Assembly (NCBI GenBank): GCA_014825775.1
Contig: MVAQ01000206.1
Location: forward strand, 1 to 39,604
Source of the DNA: Krasilnikovozyma curviuscula
Taxonomy: Eukaryota; Basidiomycota; Tremellomycetes; Cystofilobasidiales; Mrakiaceae
Length of the DNA stretch: 39,604 bases
Direction of reading: 5' to 3'
Shown here: positions 19,720 to 29,990 of the stretch, in pieces
How the letters are laid out: every line of letters begins with the position of its first letter
How positions within the stretch are numbered: the first letter of the stretch is position 1
Notes under the pieces: model-generated
What the model saw: only the letters and a program-made list of their open reading frames with translations
What the model was told of the DNA's origin: nothing
The model's database searches: none
Position numbers and translations under genes: made by a program

Positions 19720-22700
19720 ATGTCTGCCTTTGCTTCTGTGGACCACAGCTCTTCCCTTGATGGGGACCTACCTCCTAAGTTAGCGGAAGTTCGCTCTCAG
19801 GAGGGAGATGTGACTAATGGGGGGAAAATGAAGAGCTTGACCAAGAGTAAAAGGAGACAAAACTTGAGCTGCGATAGGTGAGTATCCCCCAAGCATTAAC
19901 TATTTCAAGCCGTTATACTAAGCCTCCTTTCTCCATCTGCCCTTCAAGTTGCCGCGAAAGGTACATTCGACGAAAACAGGGGTCGTTACTTCGAAGGAAG
20001 ACTTGCTTCTTTCTCTTTCTAACGCTGACAGGGATTTCCTGATTACGTAGGCGGGTCAAGTGTAATCTGAAAGATCTGCCTCCTGGAGCCACCTGCAGCA
20101 ATTGCCTTCGACGCTGTGAGTCAGATTGATTACCTTTCACCAAGAAAACAAATGCGGTTCCTGATCAACGGTTATGATTACATATTGATCTTCTTGCTTC
20201 ACATTATCCATTAAAAATAGTTGCTGTCTGTGAAAGAAGTCCTCCTGCCATCAGGAAACGTCGAGAGACACCGTCGTCATCTCTAGCCCTCACCTCGCCA
20301 TCTCCATCGTCTAGTGGTGCTGCACTTGCCACTAGTACCCTCAGGTTCGAAGTGGAGAGACAAATGATTAATGAGTTCTTCCTTGGTCCAGTGAGTAGCT
20401 CAAAAATCCAAATTTTATCTTTCACGGAGACCGATAACAGATGCGCCTTGATCAAGCATCATAATATCCCGGCACTAAACGTTCTCGAGTGTGAGTGAAC
20501 TTTCTTCTTATTGCGCAATTTTTCTTAATGTGTCAAACGTATTGTTTTCGCTTTAGACCAAGTCCGTTTTAACAATGCCCTACAGAGCTGTCAGAATATG
20601 GGTAAGGTCGGAGAAGTGACGTCAATAGCGATGGCCGCTTGGGGCGCCAGGTATACTAACAGTCCGGAGATAATTGGAATGGAAAGAAGTTCTCGAGAAA
20701 CTGCTTGTCAGCGAATCTTAGATCATGTGCTGTCTCTCATTGATCAGCGAGGGCTGTACAGGTTCGTTTCATTCGAAACGATCCAGCTCTTGATGTTAGT
20801 GATTGTGGGTCCAATATTATCTTACCAGATTATAGAAAGTAAACTCACTGTACAACTTTGTTCGATTATGACTAGCCATTGCTTCGTTGGAGGGTTACCA
20901 TACGAGAAAGGGATGATCGTTTTGCCGCTGTTCGTGATGTGAGTCCTGCAGCTGTATTGGTTTACCTTCCCAAGGTTTAAATCAACACGTTGGCTTGAAA
21001 TTTAAACAGAGTGAGAAACTTCAGCTTCGGATGTTTGAAATGATCGCAGTTGATCAACTTCAAGCTCTCGAGGGACTGGAATCTATTCCAATGTGGTCCT
21101 ATGAACTAAGCTCTATTCCTAAATTCTTTGAGGCAAGCGTTCAGGCATTTGAAGTCGTGTATCGAGTTGCTAATCATGTTCCACTCCACCCTCCAGAAAG
21201 CTAATAGATACCGACTTGTGTATGTTGTGTGGTGTCGAGAAGCAGTTTCAGCGTTTTATTCCAGGAGAAAACCTAGATTGTAAGAGAATATTGCTGCCCC
21301 CCCGTATCCCACTTTAGCTTTAGCTGAACCCTTACTCGTTGTGAATCACAGCACGGAGATGGATCTCTTGGTGAATTATCCTACACTTCCAAAAATGTCC
21401 AACCCAGTGTTCCCAGATGTATACATTGGTTATCATGCCTATGCCTACTTTCTGACCTCTTGGGTATCATTGTTTTCTTGGACTTACTGCGCATCGAAGT
21501 TGTTCATTCCAGGTGCGGCACACAAACTGTCCCTTACGGATCTGGAGGTTGAACTCCAGTTGTCTTGGGACTTTCTCACCAAGTCTGAAGATTGGTTTGA
21601 GATGGTAGCACAGAAAGCCGGTATGCGACTTCTTCCCTTCTGATTGTTGCTCATCGTTGAGCACTTGTCTCGTCGATTGTGTCATAGCTCCTGTCTTCCC
21701 GGTAGACCCCATCGTCTTTCATGGTCTTGTGTTCTTTTTTAATGTCAAATGCACATACACCATTAACTACTTCTTCCTCTACGTGTTGGTCAACGAGCTG
21801 GTCATGGAGCGCCAGTTCTCCTTGCGGCCGGCTGGAATTCTTGGGGTTTACGATCAACAATTGGATAAACTATACGAGAAGACATGCTCTTATCTCCTTC
21901 GCGCTTGCAGACGACTGGCTGTTCTTATTCATACTGTTCTCCAGAAGGATGCACTCAAAACCATTGGAGAGGCTGCCTGGTGGGTCCTGCTTTTCTTTGT
22001 TTTGATAGTCTGCAGAAACTGAAGCTGATAAATCCTTCGACGTACATCCTCTGAAAATCAGGGAGATACCAGCCTTTGCTGAATTCATGTGTGAAGTCCC
22101 TACAGTAGAAGAAGGCTCTGACTTGGATCCGACTTGGACCAAAGCCACGAAGGCTTGTGAACTAGGTTGGATTGTTGACGGGCTAGAAGTGCTTCGGGAG
22201 GCATGGGCGCCTTTAGGTGACATCATTCCACATGTTAAAGAAGTCATTAGAGCTTGTGCCAGCTCTGAAGAGTCTTCGCTTCCTTTCAACTCGTATCAAT
22301 CTCGAGATTGGGTCAACAAAAGCCAGCACGAGGAACTCATCAGTAACCTCACGCCGGATCACATCCTTCCGTCAAAGATGCCCTTCAATAACAGTCTAGA
22401 AATAGACAAAGGGTTCCAATCGAGGTACCCAGTCCATCACCTTTCCACTCTTCCAAGAGAATCCTCTCCTCAACCCACTGTCACCAACGCTTCCCGCAAC
22501 GCGCCCCTGGATCCAAACCTTCCAACCCATCCCTCCTTATCCCATGAGATCCTAATGAACCCCTCAGTCAGATTAATAACAAAAGAACAGCACTTTCAGC
22601 CTTCTCCTTCACTCAAACGTATGCCTGCGCATGTGTCACCATCAGAACGTGTGCCTTCCTCTTCCCAACCCTACCGTCAGACTCAACAAACCTCTATTAA

Positions 22701-23154
22701 CATTTCAACGCAAAGCCACGCCCACCTGCTAGATCTCGGTTCTCAGCCAATACAACAGTCTGAGAACCAATCATCGTTTCAGCTCCCATTCCTCCCAGAA
22801 CACCAACCTTATCACCAAGCCGTGGCTCAACTAGAATCTGAAAGATCGTATAATATTTACCCACAACTCGATGCATCCGCTCCACAACAACCTCAGCAGC
22901 ACTTCCAGCAACAGCTGCATTACTACTCCTCCACAACCTCTCGCCTCCAACGAAAGCAACACCACTTTTACCGCCCTGTGGGAGGAAGCATGTTCGAGAG
23001 CGAGATGCAGCAGGCTTGGTCTCGCTCTCACCCTCCATCGCAACTTGTTGCTCACAGTCTCTTTCAACAGCAACCACAACTTCCAACATCTTCACAACAA
23101 CAGGACCAACAACAAGTTCTTCCAGTTGGAGTCAGCTATTACTCCTATGAGTGA
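19720..23154 (+). CDS. Zn2Cys6 fungal transcription factor 2 (tandem paralogue)
   Basis: Eleven exons: 19720-19877, 19949-19960, 20051-20115, 20221-20490, 20557-20804, 20876-20938, 21010-21156, 21197-21279, 21352-21620, 21706-21979, 22062-23154; 893 aa. The zinc cluster is Cys51, 54, 61, 72, 75, 82, with the same spacing as its neighbour (x2, x6, x10, x2, x6). The middle region aligns with factor 1: LVIPLLRWRVTIRERDD against LIIPLVRWRVTI. The segment from TVLQKDALKTIG to FAEF aligns without gaps to TLLDGDYFKSSG...IGEF. These alignments fixed the donors at 20805 and 21980. Exon 2 is 12 nt. The intron at 21157-21196 is only 40 nt and its donor is the least certain. The C-terminal 250 residues are Gln/His/Ser-rich, typical of an activation domain. 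Target genes are unknown. Confidence 0.83.
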
Positions 23155-23622
23155 GAGTTAAACAAATGAGTTGGTCGTCGGCTTGTCAAATGGATTGTTT
23201 ACCTTTTGGAGTTCTCTAACTCTTTCACCTGGATGTCAGCTTATCATTTCACTCAATGACATTCATCTCTTATCTTCCATATGCTCACGGCATTATGATA
23301 ATGTTATTACTTGTCTTTGCGGAGATGAGCTAACCGCATCATTGCAAGATCCTTCAAACCGAGCGCGCAACTCTGGAACTTCTATCTGACACGTTCAACC
23401 TGTCTGGTACAAACCCCAAAGGCATCTGAACACTCGTTTGAATACCTTCCTGTTCCATCGCAGCGAAGAAAAACTGAAGAATAAATGAGAGAATTGTTGA
23501 TGACGTTGGTTGGAGTAATCAGTGGCTCGAGCAACAAAACTAGCTGGCACAAGAGTTCTTCTACTTTCTTCCAACACCATCATCTCACAACACTATAAAT
23601 TTTCAAAATCTATTAACGCAAA
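23155..23622 (+). other. intergenic: factor 2 3' region and promoter of the small hydrophilic protein
   Basis: 468 bp without a supported gene. Short frames on both strands lack starts or homology. Confidence 0.5.
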
Positions 23623-24055
23623 ATGTCTTCAGGTCCAGCTTCTCCAAGTAAGTGATGTACTCCCTTAGAGCTCAAATAGATGCTGACCTCATTTCTGTAC
23701 ACCATCGTGTATCAGAACTCTCTTCCACCAAGCCAATGGGAGCTTCTTCGGTGGATGGCAGCCAGCAGTCGAAGGGACTTGGTGATGACAGCCAACGACC
23801 TGACCAATTCGACGGCGGTAAAGATTTCGGTGACGATGTCAAGAGCGCTGGAAAGGATGCCGTTAGTGGCCTTGGATCAGCAGGAAGTGTCAGTATCTCT
23901 TACTTTAGCTATACCTCGTCTGTTTCTAGACCTTTTTTGTGATCTGGAAGCTGACTCCTTTGTCCATCTCTCGTGGCGGGCTGATACTGCAGGCTGCTGG
24001 TGATAAGCTGGCTGGGCTCGCCAAAGACGACAAGGCTCAGAAAACTAACCCATAA
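23623..24055 (+). CDS. small hydrophilic protein (hydrophilin/LEA-like composition)
   Basis: Three exons: 23623-23647, 23716-23888, 23993-24055; 86 aa. The spliced protein begins MSSGPASPKLSSTKP and ends DDKAQKTNP. It is rich in Gly, Ser, Asp, Lys and Ala, with no cysteine, no tryptophan and no hydrophobic stretch. The central part repeats acidic-Gly and Lys-Asp units (FDGGKDFGDDVKSAGKD), like hydrophilins that protect proteins during drying or osmotic stress. Consensus donors (GTAAGT, GTCAGT) and matching phases support the model. The role is inferred only from composition. It sits between transcription factor 2 and the carnitine acetyltransferase. Confidence 0.68.
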
Positions 24056-24567
24056 AGTGGACGAGACACGTAGAGGAGATGAAAGAAATACACTCATGTA
24101 GATTATGATTGAAACGACCATTTTGGCATTTTGCGCCGCTCTCAGATACGATGGAGGATCTTCCATCTCCTGAAAGTCGCCCTTCTAAGAAAAGCCACCG
24201 GGAAGTCAAGCTTCCGGTATCTTGAGATGCCAGTCGTTCTGGTGAACAACCCGAAATTGTCGCTCCAACGAATGCTAGAGATCGCAAGCGTTTGGACACA
24301 TTGCTTCTCAAAATCTCGAGGCAGTCCTATATAGATCCTTTCGTCGAAGTTTCTAATGGGCGTTGAGTTTGACGTATTCTGGCGGCCGCTGAAACGTCGA
24401 CAGCCCGTAGGCTCGTGCCACAAGACCGGGATTTGGTCGGTTTTTACACTTACCGGAGGCTCTGCTTTCACGAGTCGGTCTGTTTCCCAACCACGACGGC
24501 CTCGGCAGAAACAGCTTCAGCATATACAACACGACCCAAGCTCAACACATAGGTTGGGCATTGTTTC
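24056..24567 (+). promoter_or_regulatory. carnitine acetyltransferase promoter region
   Basis: 512 bp upstream of the CAT2 start, without a gene. It contains TATATAG near 24329-24335 and one CCTCGG hexamer at 24500-24505, 63 bp before the ATG. In filamentous ascomycetes CCTCGG is the site of FarA/FarB/Ctf1 fatty-acid regulators. Here it may be chance. Confidence 0.4.
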
Positions 24568-27110
24568 ATGATTTCACGACAAGCACTGCGTTCGACTGTG
24601 ACAGCGAAAAAACCAGCAGGTGTGAGTACCTTTCTCGTTTTCTTATTCTTTGGAAGCTTCAACCTGACCAATGTTATACGTATCTGATCAGTCTCTTGCA
24701 GCCATGTCTCCTTCTCGAGCAAGAACGCAAACTACAGCTGCCGCAACAGCTGCGAAACCACTAACCCCACCGGCTGACCGTTCCCTGGGCGTCATGCTAC
24801 AGCACCAGCCTTCTTTACCTCACTTACCCGTCCCACCTCTTTCTCACACAATCCCACTATATCTCTCCACTCTTAAACCACTCGCCAATTGCCAAACTCC
24901 GCTCTTGAACTATTCGAAATCCGCGTCAATGGCGAACTCGTTCATAAACTCGCCTCTAGCTCAAGAACTCCAAAAGAGACTCGTCAACCGAGCTGAGAAT
25001 GAAGGTAGAGAGTCCTGGTTAAAGGAATGGTGGGACGATGTTGCGTACATGAGCTGGAGAGACGCAGTCGTCCCCGGGAGCAACTACTACTACATTCACA
25101 AAAGTCCGCAGGAACTCGAAGGCGATAAAGCTCAAAGCAAAACCCAATCCAGGAGAGCTGCTGAACTTGTCATGGCGTATGATGCATTCAGAGGACTAAT
25201 TGAATCGTGAGTTTCTACATTCCATTTCCCTGGGTCAGCGTTGTCTTTCTCACAACTGAGGACTGCTTTCCTCCTCGGACGTTCCCTTAACAGAAAGACT
25301 CTCTCCCCTGATATGATCAAGACGACTCCATTGGATATGTCTTGCCATCACCTGACGTTCAACTCGTCTCGAATTCCTACGGCCGGCTCAGACACATACG
25401 AGACTTACCCAGGCGGCGTCGAGGGTGGGTTCGTCGTCGTGTTGAGAAACGGAAGGTTTTGGAAAGTCCAGATTTCTGGAAGAGCAGTCGATGCGATTGA
25501 GAAGTGAGTACTGTCTGCGGTAGTGTCGAGACCATACTTTAACGAGTCATTGCGATGAAACTAGGGACTTCGAAACCATACTATCTTCAGCATCGTCATC
25601 TTCACCAGGCATTCCAATTGCGTCTCTCACTACCCTTCCAAGAGATGAGTGGCTCTCCGCACGAAAATCACTCATTGACCTCTCACCTTCGAACGCTGAA
25701 GCGCTCAAAATTATCCAAGCGAGCATGTTTATTGTCTCACTGAGTGACGAAATCCCTACGTATGAAGGCGTCAAGGGAGAGAGGGAAAGTTGGAATTGGG
25801 ATGCTTGGTCTGGTGCTGGGGATGGCGGGAGAGGTGGACCGAGCGCTAAAGGAGAGCGATGGTTTGATAAACACAATCGTGAGTCCAACACGGGCGGCTG
25901 TTTCTCTTTCAAGCCGTCTATCAAATTCACACCTCCAATATTAAACTTTTAGTCATCGTCTACCCTAACGGTCGATCAGCCTTTAACGGTGAACACTCCC
26001 TTCTCGACGGCACTCCAACGTTAAGGTTGAACGAGTTCGTCCTTTCATCCCTTCAAAACCAGAAAATCGATCTGGAACCTGCCTCAAGCAAAAAATCTGG
26101 AAGTCAGATGGTAGAAATCAAGTTCAAGACAGACGACAGCACTGAGAAGGATGTCAAGAAGGCGATCGAGGTCTTCGAAGGAGTGATGAGTAAACACGAC
26201 ATGGCTGTACGTCTAAAATCTTTCTTCTTTCATACCAGTCTCAGCTCTGACACCTTCATTTTGATTACCAGATTCTCCATTATACGACTTACGGCTCATC
26301 CTTGATCAAGCAGTTCAAGACCTCCCCGGATGCCTGGGTTCAACTCATCATGCAGCTCGCCTTTAACAAGTTCAAAGGGAGGCCGGGTGTCTGTTACGAG
26401 AGCTGTCAAACGAGAAAATTCTTGAAGGGGCGAACAGAGGTTATCAGGTCTGCTAGTGAGGAGAGTAGGATCTGGGCTGAGGCGGTCTTGAAAGGTGATG
26501 CTAAGGTATGACTCGCTCCCAACTTCAGTTTCAAAATCCCGGCTGGACTGATGTTGACTCTCGTTCGATTCCGCCATTTTGTGTTTTGCACCCAGCCTTC
26601 TGTTCTCAGATCTCACTTCCGCGAAGCTGTCAGCCGTCACTTGAAGTACGCTGCCCTCGCTGCTGATGGAATGGGTGTGGACCGTCATCTGTACGGCCTC
26701 AAGAAGATGTTGAAGGAAGGGGAAGAAGTACCAGGAATCTTCAAAGATGAGGCTTTTTCCAAGTCGAACCACTGGGAAATGAGTACTAGTAGCTTGCTGA
26801 GTCTCGTCCTGGACGGATGGGGTTATGGAGAAGGTAAGCCGTTGCGTTTTTCTCTTCAATGGTTTATTCTCACCAACCGTATCTCACACCTCTTTGCCAA
26901 TATTTTTCAGTCGTCCCCGATGGATACGGACTCTCCTACTCAGTCGGGCCTGATTATCTTCGTTTCACCCTTACGTCCTTGAAGCTCGAAACCAAAGAGT
27001 TCAAAGAATGTCTCCGTTGGGCTGCTGATCAAGTCAAGAACATGATGGAGCTTGCGGCTCAAGAAGATGCTGAAGGTGTAGAGGTGGCTACTCCCAGATC
27101 TAAGCTCTAG
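24568..27110 (+). CDS. CAT2: carnitine O-acetyltransferase, mitochondrial/peroxisomal
   Basis: Eight exons: 24568-24621, 24692-25206, 25294-25503, 25565-25878, 25953-26206, 26272-26505, 26596-26833, 26911-27110; 672 aa, almost the same as yeast Cat2 (670). The enzyme moves acetyl groups between CoA and carnitine so that acetyl units can cross organelle membranes. The choline/carnitine acyltransferase domain starts near LPHLPVPPL. The catalytic histidine is His379 in NGEHSLLDG, and YTTYGSS lies in exon 6. Exon 1 alone encodes an Arg/Ser/Thr-rich presequence (MISRQALRSTVTAKKPAG) suited to mitochondria. The last three residues are SKL, a perfect peroxisomal PTS1. Met23 at the start of exon 2 (24704) could open a form without the presequence, the arrangement used by yeast CAT2. 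High confidence in function and exons. Confidence 0.95.
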
Positions 27111-27563
27111 ACATCTCACTCACGACTTAACGAGGCAACAAATGTATCACTTGTAGATAGATGTGATTTAATCGTAGCATGTCTGCCTATTACCGTAACC
27201 TTTTAAAAAATTTCGTTATTCATGAAAAACGTGCTTGTACTGTTTCGTGGGGAAAGTGTCAGAATGGTGGTTCTCTGTCCGCAACGAACTGCGCGCTGGT
27301 GATGTGGTATGCAAGCTAACAAACATCGCTATTTACTTTACGGATGTTTTTTCTGACGGAAAACCCATCTAAGGGAGACAGACTAGTTGAAATTGTTCAT
27401 TTCCACCGATCGAGTTCTCCTGCACCTCGTGAATTTTCGAGTAGCTGAATTTGTTTAACCTTTCACCGAGTTCGTGGATGTTGAATGGCATGTGAGGGAC
27501 CCAAATTGAATAGTATATAGCAGCATCAGGGTTATTAACTTATTTAAACTCTAGAGTGATTCC
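27111..27563. other. convergent intergenic region
   Basis: AT-rich 453 bp between the 3' ends of CAT2 (+) and the secreted-protein gene (-). It offers poly(A)/terminator-like A and T runs near 27203-27212. No gene seen. Confidence 0.55.
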
Positions 27564-28259
27564 TCACTTCCGGCTCCTGATCTCAGCAAGCCTACTCTGC
27601 AACGCCTTCAGCTTAGCAATTTTCTTCGCCAAAATGAGCTCATCACCTGCGGCGACGCTATCACTACTAACATCATAACCCTTGACAGGCAAAAGATTCC
27701 ACCTAATTTCCCTCTCGTGATCTGGATCTACAAACGTCGCGGCATCCATCTCCTCGAGTGAGTAATCGCTTTCGTCCCCGCAAGGCTGATGAGTGAGTTT
27801 GTCGTCGCAACCAGCAGGGTAGATGTTGAGTCCAAGCTCTGTTGTTGCTAGTGAAGAAAGCTTTCCGGTTGTGACCGAGTACCAGCATTCGTGAAGTTGG
27901 CGATCGTACCTGAGAGTGAGTCGACGTTGCGTCAGAAATCAAAACAAAGACGGCTGATACCGAGGACTTACGAGCACAACCTATAATCGATCGGACCATG
28001 CCCTGTCTTTACTCTGACGAACATGTTGTCATTTTCAGCGTCCCATTGCCCGTATCTTGGATATGCGTAGATCGACTGGGAGCAGGAGAACGGGCACCTG
28101 AAATGAATGTGAATGTAGCTCCTTCGGATCAGTGAATGCTGAAAGGGATTCAACACAACTCAAAGAAACCCACGCTTGTATACTGAATGTGGTTTCTGAA
28201 GATCCATGAGCCAGCCCAATGGACGAAGCGAGGGAAAGCAAGAGCAACGACAGCTTCAT
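27564..28259 (-). CDS. secreted protein of unknown function, six cysteines
   Basis: Exons 28259-28174, 28097-27972, 27909-27564; 185 aa. A strong signal peptide (MKLSLLLLSLASSIGLAHG) precedes a mature region with exactly six cysteines in its first two thirds: CPFSC, RLCS, HECW, AGCDD, QPCGD. That number suits three disulphides. The C-terminal 40 residues are a charged helix (KKIAKLKALQSRLAEIRSRK) that ends the protein. There is no membrane anchor or GPI signal. I do not recognise the family. The consistent phases and consensus donors support a real gene. It could be a small extracellular or cell-wall protein or an effector-like protein; nothing visible decides this. Confidence 0.75.
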
Positions 28260-29275
28260 CGGTCACTCTCAGCGGGACAGCCTCCTGTTTGAAATCGATT
28301 TGAAGGAAGGGCAAAGCTGAATGAGAAACCAGCCGCTTGAGGTTGTGAGTAAAGACAGAAACTCAAGACTTGCTCACTCGAAGAAGGTGGGGGGTTTGGT
28401 GACAATCAGCCAAGCTTGGTTTGTAAAGAGGGGCTTGGTGCCGTTGAATCAAAAACGATAACCGCTCTGAGGTCATCGGTCCCCTGTTTGCGCTGCGGAA
28501 GGAAAAACAGAGCAAGAAGAGTTCTTTTTCTATCAGATTTCCACTGAAAGCGTTAGAAAGAGGCCGAGGGCGAATATATAAACACGATCTGAAAAGAAGA
28601 GGGTAGAGGGCTGAGCGCCGAGCGTGCATACAACTTGATTTCTTTTTGAATGTACCTGTTTTCAACCTTTGTAATATGGCTTTAACAAATGTTCTTTTAA
28701 GACTTCCTGACTTCCTGACCGGTGATTTCCTTATAATCTAAATTGGTGGCAGACGTCGTCGTAGCATTGCGATTTGCGATGGTATTCTTAACACCTTTGA
28801 TGAGCGATTTCACTCCTATTGAGAAACCATTTAGTTGTTAACAAAGGATCGGACTCGGTTTGGAATTGATCGCCTTCAGAACTGCTAATGGATACAGCAC
28901 AGCAGTTTCATCCCTGGAAAAACATGGTTTCTTACGTGTTGCAAGAGAAGTAAGAAATCAGCGTCCCTCTCTTCTTACAATACATGAAAGCACTCTACTG
29001 CATTATGAGCACCAAGGCTACATACTCACCTGTCTGCTCAGGGAGTAGTCACCCAGCGACCAGATAACGAGTATCCAACACGTGTAGCCGACTGAGAGGA
29101 TCTAATGCGTTAAAAAGGAATTGCTGAAGAGAAGTTACTGTCAGCCTGAAAAAACTGTAGCAGAGAAATCCTCGCAAAGTTGTGCCACTTGGGATAACCA
29201 CAGCGTAGACTTTTACAGGTTTCTATTACAATCCTAACAACTTATCTAATCCATAACAAACTTTCAGACCTATCT
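28260..29275. other. 1-kb region without a supported gene
   Basis: Lies between two minus-strand genes. The first part is the promoter of the secreted-protein gene. Around 28697-28815 the minus strand has a short frame that could be a terminal exon after a TAG acceptor, but I could not connect it to a start codon. A 9-base direct repeat (TGACTTCCT) occurs near 28698-28720. Confidence 0.45.
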
Positions 29276-29990
29276 TTATGCATCGTCCTTGATCACTTGA
29301 GTTGCTTTAAAAATCTTGACTTCTGTTCGAGGTCGGTCATTCGTGTCTGTCTGTACAGCTCCTAACCTGTAGCGCCAGCATCAGATGATAATCAGCATTA
29401 TATACAAAGAGAACAATCAGTGATATTTCTCTTACCTCTGAACAATTCCCATCCCAGCCGACACTCGACCAAAGATTGTGTGTTTTCCGTCCAAGAAAGG
29501 TGTTGGTGCAAGGGTGATGAAGAATTGAGAGCCTACAGCGATGAAATAACATCAGTATGTGCCTAAAAACGAAGAAGCAGGGCAATCCTAGTTACCATTC
29601 GTGTTGGGCCCCGAGTTAGCCATGGCCAAGATACCAGCTCCCGTGAACCTCAGGTGAGGATGTATTTCGTCGGCAAACTTCTCCCCAAAGATAGAAGTTC
29701 CACCTCTACCCGTCCCTGTTGGATCTCCTCCCTGGATCATGAAGTCGCTTATGATCCTGTGGAAGACGGTGCCATTGTAGTATCCTTTCTTGCTGAGCTC
29801 GAGGAAGTTTTTGCATGTCTTGATGGTAGAAAGGAACCGCAGAGCCAGCCAAGGCGTAGATCAAATATCAGTTGAACAGTACATCAATTACCAGTTCATA
29901 TGAGCAACTACTCACCCTGGGAGCATGCTCAGTGTACAGTTCGACCTCCATGTCTCCCATGGACGTCTGCACCTTCACATACTGAGCCAT
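29276..29990 (-). CDS. cyclophilin, PPIL1-type peptidyl-prolyl cis-trans isomerase
   Basis: Exons 29990-29916, 29818-29596, 29532-29436, 29366-29276; 161 aa, close to human PPIL1 (166). It is a compact single-domain cyclophilin with no targeting signals. It begins with the PPIL1-type start [11 protein letters not shown] rather than the longer N terminus of CypA. The active site is visible: [22 protein letters not shown] with the catalytic Arg in FHRI, then [15 protein letters not shown] and [16 protein letters not shown]1 relatives are spliceosome-associated (with SKIP/Prp45); that role is taken from the family. It diverges from DOA1 with 268 bp between start codons. Very confident in family. 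Confidence 0.95.

Noticed and set aside
20776..20938. Apparent frameshift in factor 2 between QLLMLVI and the RWRVTI block
   Set aside because: A 71-nt GT-AG intron (20805-20875) explains it and restores alignment with factor 1, so the gene is not broken.
22697..23095. 132-codon minus-strand frame inside factor 2
   Set aside because: Antisense shadow of the Gln-rich last exon; the plus-strand protein is continuous with the aligned paralogue.
28698..28720. Short direct repeat as a mobile-element footprint
   Set aside because: Two copies of a 9-mer without terminal repeats or any coding remnant; low complexity is enough to explain it.
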